Below are positions 11,541 through 23,247 of a DNA stretch of 64,000 bases, piece by piece. The stretch is from Amphirosellinia nigrospora (Eukaryota > Ascomycota > Sordariomycetes > Xylariales > Xylariaceae): NCBI GenBank assembly GCA_004123355.1, contig SCHM01000001.1:6316001-6380000 (forward strand), read 5' to 3'. Below the pieces are notes generated by a model that was not told where the DNA came from, ran no database searches, and saw only the letters and a program-made list of their open reading frames with translations. Made by a program: the position numbers and the translations under genes. Within the stretch, counting starts at the first letter, position 1. Each line of letters begins with the position of its first letter.

Positions 11541-12207
11541 ATGTCTCTCGACGATCACTCAGCAGCTCTCACCGCATCGCTAGCCAAAGCGAATCTAGTC
11601 CCGGGGCCGGCGGCGGGTCTCATCCCGGAGGGATTTCGCCCGACGACGAAGCTCCGTGTCAGCTTTGGAGACAAGACAGTCGAGCTGGGTACATTCTCAC
11701 GCGCCGGGGAATGCAAGCAAGCACCGACAATCACGTTCACGCCCGAGGCCGATGCGCCACAAAATGCTTCATATACCTTCATATTGACCGATCCGGATGC
11801 GCCAACGCCAGACGACCCGAAGTTTGCGTTTTGGCGACACTGGGTGCTTTCCGGCTTACGTCCCGGTGGTGTGGATGCCGCCGCCACGTCGTCGGAATTG
11901 ACGGCGTATCTTGGACCTGGTCCGAAAGATGAGTACGCCACTCACTCATTCACTCACATCTCGCCTTCGTTCGGAATATACCTGGGACGTGAGTTCTAAT
12001 GAGTAATCACGCAGCTCGAAACCTCATAGGTACTTATTTTTACTGTATCGTGAGCCTGAAAGTTTGAGCCTATCGAAGGCGGACGTTGGGGGTGAGGAGT
12101 TCGTTCAGAGACGATCTTTCAAGCTCGCGGAGTTTGCGGAGCGGCATGGTCTGCGCCTCGTTGGGGTTGATTGGATGTACTGTGCTGGAGATGGCTGGAA
12201 AGAATGA
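11541..12207 (+). CDS. Phosphatidylethanolamine-binding protein (PEBP/TFS1-like)
   Basis: Two exons, 11541-11932 and 12015-12207, give 194 residues. The family's ligand-pocket motifs are present: D-P-D-A-P-T at about 82-87, F-W-R-H-W next, and the G-P-x-x...P-H-R-Y motif rebuilt across the intron (K-D-D-S-K-P-H-R-Y-L-F-L-L-Y-R-E-P). Only the donor GTACGC at 11933 with the acceptor before 12015 restores this motif. An apparent continuation of exon 1 as T-H-S-F-T-H is intron. Fungal PEBPs of this kind include the carboxypeptidase Y inhibitor Tfs1 and bind phospholipid or peptide. The protein is probably cytosolic. The C-terminus V-D-W-M-Y-C-A-G-D-G-W ends normally. Confidence 0.9.
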
Positions 12208-12563
12208 GATACCGGTAGTAGCCTTAGCTTTTCTGGCCATTGTCGCGAACCTACCTCTTGTTTTAATCAAAGGATTCTCTGCTCGGCATTTCAGCAGACT
12301 CGAAAATATCGAGTGGCCGCAGCTTCTTCGCGTGATCGACTTCGCTATTTTCTTCCCCTTTGTCTCATGAGCTACTCGACCTTTGTCCTGGTGTTCTTGT
12401 TCCTTTATATTCTGATACAATCCCACGGCTCGACCTTTGTGGTCACACAACATATTATACCCGGGGTAAAACGTATCATGCCTCAATCCCGTGTTTGGCA
12501 GCATACTTGAAACTTCAAAATGTTGTCAACGGAAATTTAACAGTAACCAGAGCAATCCAAGAA

Positions 12564-13479
12564 ATGATAAAATCGATCAATTTCATCGGCGAACTTGACG
12601 TGTACCTCGATACCAAAGCAGATGATACTGATACTGTTTTAGAAGTCGTATGCCAGGTTTGTCGGAAGGGAAGACTAGCGTTATCCGGACTCCCTCAGGC
12701 CTTGAATTCCCGGCAGAACGCCTTCAACAGGATTAGCTGAGCCCCCTAACGAGCTATTCAACCTCTATGTTCATGGGTTCGAACGGGCGGTGATATTCCC
12801 TTGCGGTCACATCTTTGGAGATCGATGCGTACGAGCGGAATATTTAGAACAGAGAGATCTGATCTGCCCAACATGCGGATTTCGAATGGGGTATACACAC
12901 TGCGGCCATGCGATTGTTCCGGCAATCCTTCCTGTAAGCTACACCGGCTCCATTCGTGATGAGTTCCCCCTCACCATACCCGAAGGCGGGCAGCCACCAC
13001 GCCACTGCAAGGAGTGCCGATGGATGGCGATACGGGCCAAGCTTCGGTATGCGCTCAATTCCGAATGCGTGATATGTGCACAGAGAGCGAGAGTAGGCGT
13101 AACGCTAGAGAATCCGACCGAGCACGACGGGCATCGTAAACAGCACGTAAACTACGAGATCAGGAACATGCTAGGTGAGATCATGACGCTCGCGCAGCCA
13201 GATTTCATCACGCGCGAGACTAGGAGCTCGGCTCAAAAGGCGATGGAGGAGAAGGATCGACAGAACGTCCATACCGCGCTCCTCAACGCGATGGTGTTGA
13301 CCGAGCTGGAGGACACCGTCTGGTATCGCACAGCCACGAAGCAGCTCGCCAAGGAGCAGGCGCGGAGACATGCTGCGGGCGTCCGTGCTATAGAATACTT
13401 ACCTCCTCGGCTTGCTCATGCCGTCTGGGGAGAGATGCCGGCGGATGTGGTAGGGTTGGTCTGGGGGAATAAGTTATAG
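12564..13479 (+). CDS. RING-like zinc-finger protein, internal frame unresolved
   Basis: Two coding stretches together make a RING-type pattern. The first (ATG at 12564) ends in C-Q-V-C-R-K-G at about 12653-12673. The second, in another frame and open from about 12690 to the stop at 13479, has F-P-C-G-H-I-F-G-D-R-C and then I-C-P-T-C, followed by another Cys cluster (C-K-E-C and C-V-I-C) and a Lys/Glu-rich helix. A RING of the form CxxC...CxH..C...CxxC suggests ubiquitin E3 activity, but no GT-AG intron of normal size joins the two parts in phase. I therefore see a frameshift, a non-canonical intron or a pseudogene. The 5' end is uncertain; exons before 12564 may exist. Confidence 0.5.
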
Positions 13480-15000
13480 GTTGCGAAGTTCGCATCCTCG
13501 AGCGGCACTACTATCGCATGGGTGCCAACAACTTTAGCGCTGAAGGCTTAGCCTGCGCGACACGATCCCATGGCAAAGTAGTGTAGTGTAAATTAGTCAG
13601 TCCCCCATCCGTGCGGCAGTTGGTTGACATCATTTGAGGAACATTCGACTTCTAATTTTAGAACCCATCTAGAAATACTAGCCCTGAATCCTTTCACGGC
13701 ATTTACACTAGATACTAGATGTTGATTGTAGACACTTTATCTTCTTATTCAAACTTATTGGTTATTTTCTTCAAATCTCTTAATTATGTGTATAGATAAT
13801 ATGATATAGGCATGTGGCTTGTGTATGACTCAGAAGATAAGACCTTATTAAGGCAACAGCCTTTGATTCGAAACGACAAGGCTTTGTTGTTGCCCTGGAA
13901 ATAATAGCCGAATGCAACACAACTTAGTACACCTAGGTACTTACAGCGGGCAGAGAGTATATGTATGTGAAATGCACATCATATTTATTAATAAGTCTCT
14001 AAGACGCCTTAGCTCTCGGCTTCTTCATATTGTTGACGTATACTATAGAATAAGTACCTAGCTTAGGCGAGCGGCCACCCTTCTGCCAATCAGAAAACCA
14101 CCTAGTGTAAGTGAATACTGCGTATAAGTGTGAGCGGGACAGACAACAATCCTTGAAATCGTACATAGCTCCCCACTAGCCAGCAGCGAACCCGTTGAGC
14201 TATGACTCGATACGGTTCTAATGTTACATGCGGTGCGGGGTGAGCATGGTACTTTGTGACGGAGTTGGGATCTGGCCCCCAACTCCATCTGGGATGGCAC
14301 TCACCAGGTTTTAACAAACGCTTTTGACATGGTTCGCGGACTAGACTAGAGATTAGTTCTTGAACTACAAGCACTACTATGTGTAGATGTGTTTTCCCCG
14401 AGGCGACCATTCCAATAAGTTTACGTATTATATGCGCATGGTTAGGCACGAACTAAAGTCACGCCATGTGATTAGAGGTCATGTCATCGTCACCGTCACA
14501 GTCCCGAACGAAAAGCAGTTGGTGGCGTCCCGCATAAGGCTCATGCCACGGTTGTAGATGTATTAGTGAGGCACAGGCGCCATTGCAGGCAGAAGTCGAG
14601 GTGTTGGTTGATTGGTTGGTTGATAGGCAGCCAGGCCCAGGCGACCGTTCAGATCTCGTTGGGTAACATAGGCGTCTCCCATCTCGCTAGGGTGGAAATA
14701 AACATAGGATAATGGTCGGCCATATGAAAAAACGGCCCCCAGATTATGTAGGATCAACTTGGGTAGCACACCCTAGCTTGCGGCCTGTTTCTATATCTTA
14801 TAAGGTTGCTCCCTCACTCGTGTCCGCACCCGCTTCCGTTTTTGCCTTTTTCTTATTTTCGGTGGCGCAAAATCATTACTTTACACACTTTGGTCCGTGT
14901 TCTATCCTCCACATCTCAGGTTACGCAGTACCTGCTTGATATCATCATTGCCCATTCCACTCGTTCGACCCGTACATCATCCGAGAAGTGAACATTCGCC
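13480..15000. other. Intergenic, no gene seen
   Basis: About 1.5 kb without a supported gene. It holds an ACCTAGGTAC word near 13931, a short GGTT repeat near 14605 and, at the right end, the promoter of the MARVEL-like gene. The short open frames on the minus strand at 14.0-14.8 kb show no domain. Confidence 0.5.
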
Positions 15001-15692
15001 ATGTTGAAAATCGCGGGCATCGCGCTGAGAGGCTTTTTAGTGAGTTGCCCAGATCTTATGCTCAGCTGTATGATATGTCGCAGTTGCTGACTAACATTTG
15101 AAGGTCATATTTGGAGCCGTGGTGCTTGCTTTGTCTGTAACCCTCGCGAAACAGCAAGCAGTGGGAAGCCCTCCGCCAGAAACGTCGTTCTTTAGCTTCA
15201 CCGGCGCATTCGGGCTCATAGTCTCTGCTATCGCTATCCTAGCCATCTTCATCGACAAAATCCCCAGAGTAGGCGTCATTGCTGCCGACGTGCTGGCGTC
15301 AGTGTTCTACCTCGCGGGTGCCATCGTAAGTGTCGACGAGCTTGATACTTCTTACCTCACACGTCCATCTAACTCATATACAATAGGCATTGACAGTGGC
15401 GCTCAAACCAGTATCCAGCTGTACCTCATCGTCAGATATTGCGAGGGCGTATCGGTACAAGAACAAGCTCCTTAATGGCGGCTGCACCCATAGCAAGGGC
15501 GATCTTATCTGCCCTAACGCTGGCTCGGGAAATACCGAGAAGAACTTTGACTCATACACATCCGGCCGTTGCCAGGAAGTTCAGGCCGACTATGTCTTCG
15601 GATATATAGCATTCGTCTTCGGTGTGGCGTCCGCCATCGTTACCCTCCTCAATCACAGACGGGGTGGAACAACCACGGCAACATACGTCTAG
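15001..15692 (+). CDS. Four-helix membrane protein, MARVEL-like
   Basis: Three exons, 15001-15039, 15104-15325 and 15387-15692, give 188 residues. The first intron has a clear branch sequence (CTAAC) before its acceptor. Four hydrophobic segments are visible at about residues 4-25, 39-60, 67-91 and 153-175, with both ends short. This is the layout of MARVEL-domain proteins of the fungal plasma membrane (relatives of Nce102). The third loop carries several Cys (S-S-C-T, G-G-C-T, L-I-C-P and R-C-Q) that could form extracellular disulphides. Exact function is unknown; membrane-microdomain organisation is the family's usual role. The first exon is only 39 nt, and the start is chosen because it extends the first helix. 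Confidence 0.8.
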
Positions 15693-16372
15693 GTCGCCAA
15701 CTCATCAATCTCTATTCACCATTGAAGTGAGCAAGGTATACGGGTTGGATATTTGGTGGAAGCTTATGTAAAGTTGGAGGCTTACCTAAGGCTCTACGGG
15801 GTTCTAGATCGGGCGTAGTCGGGAGGTGTTACTATGTCACCTGTGCCAGATTAGGTGGATAAAGGGCTAATTTTAACGGAGGATAATAGCATGAGCTGCA
15901 TTGAAGAGAGAGGGGCCTGAGGTTTCGAGATGCGCATCACAGCTTTAAGGAAGATAAAAAGTACAGATACCAGGTCAGATCAGGTTGACAGCGTATCCGA
16001 CCGCTGCCACAATTTGAAGCTGAGCCCATTCAGAATAGTTTAAATAGCTTGCAATTTACTCACTGAGTAAAGTCTCACCGACCGATACACAAATACTTAG
16101 CTGTTGTCCATTTAGAACCTAGTGAGAAGATTTGGTGTTTTTCCAAGTGCTCTCCTTCGGCGTACAAGCGGTGAAGTGAGTGTTCCCCTGGCGGTCGCCA
16201 AGTGGCCCGCAACGTCATAAAAGCCCCCACTGACCCGCCCCAACCTCCACGAATTGCTCGCTAAATAGTCTGGAGAGCCCATTCTTTTTACCCGAGATCT
16301 AGGTTGCACCTAATAAAGCGTACCTGGATTTAGGGCGGTTTCCCACCGGCGATAGATCATTTGGGGGTTGTG
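15693..16372. other. Intergenic, promoter side of the GH3 gene
   Basis: About 680 bases between two same-strand genes. No further gene is seen; it presumably carries the promoter of the GH3 gene. Confidence 0.5.
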
Positions 16373-19081
16373 ATGCGGTCCCTGTCATTTTTGTCGGTGC
16401 AGATACTGCTATCTGGCAGTACAGTCACATCCGAATATGCAACGTCACCTCCCATCTACCCATCTCGTGAGTTCTATTAAGATTGGCGCCCGTTATAATA
16501 AAGCACCTGAATTGCTAATGGCACGCTGAAAGCCCCCGGGAGTGGGACCGGCGCCTGGGCTGATGCCTATGTTCGCGCAAGAGACCTTGTCGGCCAAATG
16601 ACATTGGAGGAGAAGGCAAATGTAACCCGTGGCTTCACCGTCCCAGACAACACCTGTGCCGGAAATACTGGAACTGTGCCGAGACTCGATTGGCCTGGTC
16701 TATGCCTTCACGATGCCGGCAATGGAGTGCGGGCGACAGATTTGGTCACCTCGTTCCCCTCTGCCCTCCACGTTGGGGCTAGCTGGGACAGAAACTTGAC
16801 GTATCGAAGAGGCCTATATATGGGGAAGGAGTTCAAAGCCAAAGGAGGTGAGTTTTTAATTGCTTTTTCAGACTTGGTGACAATAAATTTAACACGCAAT
16901 ATAGTCAATGTCTTGCTGGGACCTAATGCCGGCCCTCTTGGACGCACGCCGCTTGGTGGACGGAACTGGGAAGGGTTTTCTGTCGACCCCTACCTTTCTG
17001 GTCAGCTCGTTGCTGAGAGTATCATCGGCCATCAGGATGCCGGAGTTATCGCTACCTTAAAGGTGCCTCACTCACCCCCTTACACATTAATTCAGAGCTA
17101 ACACAATGTATCCAGCATCTAATCGGCAACGAGCAAGAGACGTATAGGCGTCCCTACTTTGGAGTCGAGGCGGCTTCTTCTAATATCGATGACAAGACAC
17201 TTCACGAGTTCTATCTTTGGCCGTTTATGGATGGCGTGAAAGCTGGAACTGCTTCGGTTAGTGAGTAATTTCCTAGGCCATTTCCTACTCTTTGAGCATA
17301 AAATGTTCCCTATGAACCGAGATATTGCGTAGAACCTTCAACATCTCATGAGTTATTTTCAAAGTAACGACAACTAACTGAAATGGCTTAGTGTGCTCAT
17401 ATAATAGAATAAACAACACATATGGCTGCATGAACAGTAAGCTTATGAATGGGGTTCTTAAGACCGAGTTGGGATTTGAAGGGTTCGTGATGCTGGATTG
17501 GAATGCTCAGCACAATGTTAACAGTTCTAACGCTGGCCTGGACATGGTAATGCCGTTGGGAGGCTCCTTCGGCACCAATCTCACTGACGCCGTGCACAAT
17601 GGCACTGTGGATGCATCGAGAGTTACAGATATGGCGACAAGGTAAACATTCTGGGTTCCCGACAAAACATGTTTTCTGACCGAAAATAGAATCGTTGCTG
17701 CATGGTATCTTGTCGGCCAGGATGGTGACAACTTCCCGACGCCAGGAATAGGTATGAAGAACCTTACAGAACCCCACGAACAGGTCGATGCCCGCATCCC
17801 GGAATCCAGGGATGCCGTTATGGAAGGAGCAATAGCTGGGCATGTTTTGGTTAAGAACAACGACGCACTACCGTTCAAGAAAAACCCGGTGATGATTTCC
17901 GTATTTGGCTATGATGCGACGGTCCCTGCCACCAAGAACACCGATGTTCTTTTCCAGCTAGGTTACACCTCGTCCCCCGAGATGGGTCAAGCAGTTCTAG
18001 GCACAGAGAGACACTTCGATCAAGCTGCTAGAGGGGGCACCATTGTTACTGGTGGTAGGGCCGGTGCTAACGGTCCGTCGTACATCACTGATGTAAGTCC
18101 AAGTTCCTGTCCGCGGCCGTAAGTTGACTGACAACGACGTAGCCATTGAGTTCCATCCAACACCGCGCTCGTGCTGACGGTACCTGGGTGAACTGGGACC
18201 TTACTTCGTTCGACCCAGATGTGAATGCTGCTTCGGACGCCTGCTTAGTCTTCATTAATGCCATTGCGACTGAGGGTTGGGACCGCGACGGGCTTCACGA
18301 CGATTTTAGTGATGGGCTCGTTCTAAACGTTGCATCCAAATGTTCTAATACAATGGTGGTCATCCACGCAGCCGGGGTTCGGCTTGTAGACCAATGGATC
18401 GAACACCCTAACATTACCGCAACTATCATAGCGCATCTTCCTGGCCAGGATAGTGGTGAGGCACTGGTCAAGCTATTGTATGGGGAGGCCGGGTTCTCAG
18501 GCAAGCTCCCGTACACACTTGCGCGGAACGAGAGCGATTACTCGGTTTACAAACCCTGTGGCCTCGTCTCGCCGAACGATAAGGATCCTCAGTGTGATTA
18601 CACGGAGGGCGTATACGTCGATTACCGAGACTTCGATGCAAAGAATGTGACGCCGCGCTACGAGTTCGGATTTGGATTGAGCTATACCAAGTTCGAATAT
18701 TCATCGATTTCGATCAAGCCACTCCAAGAAATATTGAGCATCGCCGCAAACAAGCATGCATTGTCGTCAGATGATGACCTGTGGGAAGTAATCGCCCAAA
18801 TAGAAGCGCAGGTTACCAACACAGGGTCCGTAGAGGGCTCTGAGGTGGCACAACTGTACTTGAGTATACCAAACAGCCCGCCGAAGCAGCTGCGCGGCTT
18901 TGAGAAGACGGCGCTGCTGGCGCCTGACGAGGCCGCGATCGTGCATTTTGACCTGACCAGGCGAGATTTCAGTGTATGGGATGTGGTGGCACAGGCGTGG
19001 ACTGTCCAGGCTGGAAACTATACCGTGCACTTGGGCGCGAGTAGCCGAGACATACGATTAGCGGGCAATATCGAGGTTTAG
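16373..19081 (+). CDS. Glycoside hydrolase family 3, beta-glucosidase type
   Basis: Seven exons (16373-16466, 16533-16847, 16905-17062, 17116-17260, 17392-17641, 17690-18092, 18143-19081) give 767 residues, normal for the family. The order is a hydrophobic N-terminus (possible signal peptide, residues 1-20), the GH3 N-terminal TIM barrel (M-T-L-E-E-K, L-G-R[11 protein letters not shown]), the nucleophile region G-F-V-M-L-D-W with Asp at about 273, the GH3 C-terminal domain, and a fibronectin III-like end (E-V-A-Q-L-Y-L). The enzyme should cleave beta-linked glucose from cellobiose-like substrates outside the cell. The residue before the nucleophile is Leu, where Ser is usual. It converges on the secreted protease gene. 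Confidence 0.92.
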
Positions 19082-19620
19082 AATCCGTCGTTTTGCACGT
19101 TGGTTGGCTATACTGGGCTCAGAGAAACTGCACTCGATCAGCTCGCGTTCTATAAACCGTTTTGAATAAGTAGGTAGGTACTATATGGAATGAAGGCTGT
19201 CGCATTCTATCGCGACCCACAGCAAAGGAATCTTTGGTCATAATCTAAAACACTGAATATATTTATCATTGGATTGCGACGCGTTTTGGGAAAGCGTATG
19301 TGGCGTGCGGACCTCAAAATAAGAGCACCGACATCTTGGAAATGTCCCGAATTGGCTAAGACACACGTTAAGTAAGTACCTGCGGCACTGTACGGTTTTA
19401 TATGAGACATATGAAGTCGTCTAATAGATCGTTAACGATTTGAAGCTTTGGCTACGATTGGCTGACGTCGCATCAAGTAAGCTTATACAACTTGATGACT
19501 TATATATATCAGGTGACATATGCATGAACAACTACAATGACTCTTGGAGACAATATTGTTTTGTGGATATCTTCAATTAGCAGGCTATGTACAACTTCCC
19601 AGTATCTCCAATGGGTTGAT
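19082..19620. other. Convergent spacer
   Basis: The 3' ends of the GH3 gene and the protease gene face each other here. A GTAGGTAGGTAC word lies near 19170. No gene is seen. Confidence 0.5.
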
Positions 19621-21015
19621 CTAGCTGCTGCAGCCGCCAAGTCTGACGCTGCCGGCGTAGATCTCGTACGTGTCGGCGTTAGCGGCAGCCTGAGAAGCTG
19701 AGAGCTGCTTGGCGGCGGACTGGCCGTAGGCGTAGTCGTCGGTTCCGTACTATTAACGGTGACAGTTAGCACTTGTTTCCGTATAATCAAAGTGTTTGGA
19801 GTTATTTCTGATTGGTATCGGAAGGGGTGATACGAAGAGTAAGGGGAAGGGGACTGCTTACAAGATGAGTAAACTCGTGGAGGATGGAGCCTCCCTTGTC
19901 GTAGTCATCATCGGCGCAGGTGGTGGCTAATTCAGGGAATCCCCAGAAGCCGTTGTTGGGGCTGCACAGTGTTAGTTATTGACATTGTCATGTGGAGCGT
20001 GATTCTACGTACCATGGCACAACGACGTTGGCAGAGGGAACAGTGCTATTAAATATCGTCAGTGGTTGGAGTCTTTTATGGAAAGCTCGATTCTAGTTCG
20101 ACTAGAGCATTTGTACGTGGGGTAAACCAGGAAATTACTCACTATAGGAGTGCACTGCCGTCACTGCAGCCGTTGTAGGTGTCTGTGCAGGAAATGGTGG
20201 GTGATGTTGTCTGCACACCAGTCACGCTGGTGTAGATGCTCTGCACCTTGGAGACGACGGAGGTCGACCTGAACCAGGTGGTGAAGTAGTCGGCGGATGA
20301 TCCCGCTGCCGTCTTGGCCTTGCTAGACATGGAGATGGCATCGCTGACGCTCGTGGTCAAGGTCGAGGTCTGAGAGCTGCTGCAGGAGCTGAACTTGACG
20401 CTGCGCTTCTGGATACGCGAGTTGAAAGCGGGTTCAGCCCGAGCGGATAGGTGGTCACTAATACGATGTCAGAACGCCATGACTTCCGAAATGACCCCAA
20501 AATGGCCGCTGTTTCGATCGGTGTACATACGCAGCGACCTTGCTCTGGTCGGGGACAATCGTCAGGGAGTTGGAAGTGACCTCGCAGAACTCGGTGTCCT
20601 TCAGCGAGGTGGGAGCAGTGCTGCCAGACACGTAGTGGAAGCCCTGGAGCGCAGAGACATTGGCCTCTTCAACACCAGCGAGTTTGTAGGTCGTGGCCGC
20701 GTTGACAATAGTCTTGACAGTCTGACCAGGCTGGATCGTCTGGAACATCTCAGGGGCAATTCCAGCCCGTCTGTACTTGACGAAGCTACCCTCGAATGGG
20801 AGAGCATTGCCAGAAGCGTCGGCTACGAGAAGATCCTTGGTAGCATGGTCAAGAAGGACGGTGTTGCCCTTGAAGACAGTGATAGCCTCGCTGGCGGTGT
20901 TGGTGACGGCGACTTGAGCGACGTGTCCACTGGCGCCCGTAATCTCAACAGAGAGAGGGCAAGCGGCCATGGCCGCGCCAGCGAGAGCAGCGACGGGGAG
21001 GATGTTGGAGATCAT
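19621..21015 (-). CDS. Secreted deuterolysin-type metalloprotease (M35)
   Basis: Five exons (21015-20531, 20457-20143, 20045-20013, 19961-19862, 19749-19621) give 353 residues, the normal deuterolysin length. In order: a signal peptide (residues 1-17, ending A-M-A), a propeptide, a Lys-Arg processing site at about 179-180 (Q-K-R-S-V-K-F), and a mature domain of about 173 residues. The zinc motif H-E-F-T-H lies at about 306-310, with G-T-D-D shortly after supplying the third ligand of the aspzincin clan. Paired Cys are spread through the mature part. The enzyme digests protein outside the cell. One exon is only 33 nt. The ATG at 21015 is preferred over an upstream in-frame ATG because it starts the signal peptide exactly. 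Confidence 0.94.
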
Positions 21016-22240
21016 AGTGAACCGATTGAAGAGGAAGTTGCCTGGATAGCCGTTGAGAAGATGTAGCACGACTTGAAGAGACAAGATCGTCCGCGGGATC
21101 CCTTAAGTACTTATTGGTTCGCAATACTGAGCTGATGGCACCGTAGTAGTAGACAATATAGATAGCCCGTCCACTCACAGCATGCCTCTATCTCGACATA
21201 TCTTGGCCAATCTCCAACCCGGGGTAATCCAGCCGAATGCGGTGCCACGGGCGCTTCCGATGATGTGATAAGGAAGGAGATTCCAAGTCATTTTCGGAGG
21301 AGCCAATCTTGCAGAGCCAAGGCGACCGGTGCCAAATGCGTATTTCGATATTATGCGGTCCATACCTGACATAGTAGTTGGCATTCCAGATCGACAGTCG
21401 GCTATGCCATATCAGGCAGGTTTCTGGCCATGTTATCGCAGCGCCACCTGACTCTTGGCAAAGCTTGATCAGCTCAAGCTTTCTAAGAAATGTCTTGGAC
21501 CTTGGCTCTACCAGCTGCAAGAGAGATCGGGTCGACGTATTGTTAAATAAGACTTGTAGGCGGTGTTGCTGTAGTTACAAGGAAAACAAGAGAAGATGCC
21601 GTGTAGGACTCCAAATCTGGTGGTTGCTTTGTCCTTGGCTATTTAAACTGCTTGGCGGAATAGATCAGGCGCGCTACTACATCATCTTAATTAATATCTA
21701 AACTAAGAGAGATCCGCAGCCGGCAACATCCTACCAGGACCCCAATCAGTCCCACATTCACGATTTGCCGACGTCGGCAGTCAGCGCGTCGCAACAGCCA
21801 GCAGATTTCATGAAAGATGGATCCGACAGGGCCTTTGATCCAGGCTCAGCGTCAGCGGCCCGACTTGATTGACGCCGCTGTCGCTATTACTATTGTCGGA
21901 TAGAGGGATCAAGCTCTGATTTGTGTCGCTGTCAGCAAGCCCTCATCAGTCGCCCATTGATGAAGATTCAACAAAGCAAACAGCCATCATCGGCTGGTTG
22001 ATTATTGACTGTGAGTTACTGTCCACTAACAATTACCCTTACTTAATGTGAAGTCCGCAGCCGTGGGGTAACAGACCACACCAATAATCCACCTATCAAG
22101 AAGGCCGTCTCGGGAGACGAGCCCGGATCAACGTGTCTACTGTACACCAAATAGCGAGTCGTAGCGTCTATGTAGATCCGGCGGAATGTGGGATGAGTAA
22201 CCCGAGTTGGTTAACAGCATAAATACGGCAATGCCAAGCC
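21016..22240 (-). promoter_or_regulatory. Protease upstream region with clustered GCCAAG (PacC-like) sites
   Basis: Six copies of GCCAAG or its complement are found at 21202-21207, 21316-21321, 21454-21459, 21501-21506, 21634-21639 and 22233-22238. GCCARG is the core of the fungal pH regulator PacC, and alkaline or neutral proteases are known PacC targets. The sites are seen; regulation by PacC is inference. Confidence 0.45.
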
Positions 22241-23247
22241 AACTTGTCGGCGCAAACCATCGCGATATGGTAGGTCGTTAACAAAGTGTACGCGTACAGC
22301 TCTCATTTGTCAGCTTGGAAATTCGCCTCGCCGCTGTCACTTGACCAGTTACACCTACCTTATGTAGGAAGGCAGTAGATAGGCTCGGTCGACCAACTCT
22401 CTTTCGTGTACTATGTATAACTATCACTTTGATCAGTTGTCGAGCCACTTTCAACTTCATCAACACACCTCATACGATGAAGCCCCAATCTTTTAGCACT
22501 TCAATATTTAGTGTCAAAACAATTGGTACGGGGATAGTTGTTATCATGGTTCCCGATGTTGATGAATGGTTCCGCCCAAGTCGAGAAGGCATTAGATAAA
22601 AATACAATACGAATACACCTCCTGCCCTCGATTGGGTTGATGTTCGAACATAAACATGCGCTAATGGATAGGACTAGGTCGTTGCCTCATTAGATTCCCG
22701 TCACGACAAGCCATAGCCGCATGTAGTGTTCTGCGAAGTGGGTCGGCCAGCATTGGTGAGCAGCCGATCCAACAAGTACAATACTGATTTGTACAAAAAG
22801 AGGCGGCGTTGGGGCTATTGCCTGGCTCGGAGATGGTGTTTCGGATGGCGGATATGTCGGTATGCCTATTGTGGTATGAGGTATTCGGGCAAGACACGGG
22901 AAGGTAACGGTTGTGTTAGCCAGAGACCCTTGGAATGGGGCTAAAATGATGGGGTACAGCACTCTGTCCACTGGGGCTGGGGCTGGAGCTTGGGGCTAGA
23001 GCTGAGCTAGAGCTCGGGCCACCTTGGTGCCAGCTACCTGGTACACATAGGATAAGGTTGGTTGTACAAGGACATGTGATTAAGTCTTTGAGATGCTGAC
23101 GTCAATTAACAGGGAAGCATATCTACAGAGCTCACCTCCACTACACAAATGGAATAATTACCAAATCCATCTCCTAAGTTAATATACCTAGATACTAAGG
23201 TATATACTATATTTATTTATGGAACATTAGTGTATTCCGAACCCAAC
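21016..23247. other. Long divergent intergenic region
   Basis: This 2.2-kb interval separates the protease gene (minus) from the PXB gene (plus). It has no supported gene. A perfect 14-base palindrome lies at 21766-21779, and short minus-strand frames at 22.66-22.97 kb show no domain. Confidence 0.5.

Noticed and set aside
11411-11932. 173-codon plus-strand frame before and over the PEBP start
   Set aside because: It overlaps the PEBP first exon in another frame; PEBP motifs decide the real frame.
20395-21066. 223-codon plus-strand frame
   Set aside because: It lies antisense to the deuterolysin gene, whose signal peptide, KR site and zinc motif are clear.
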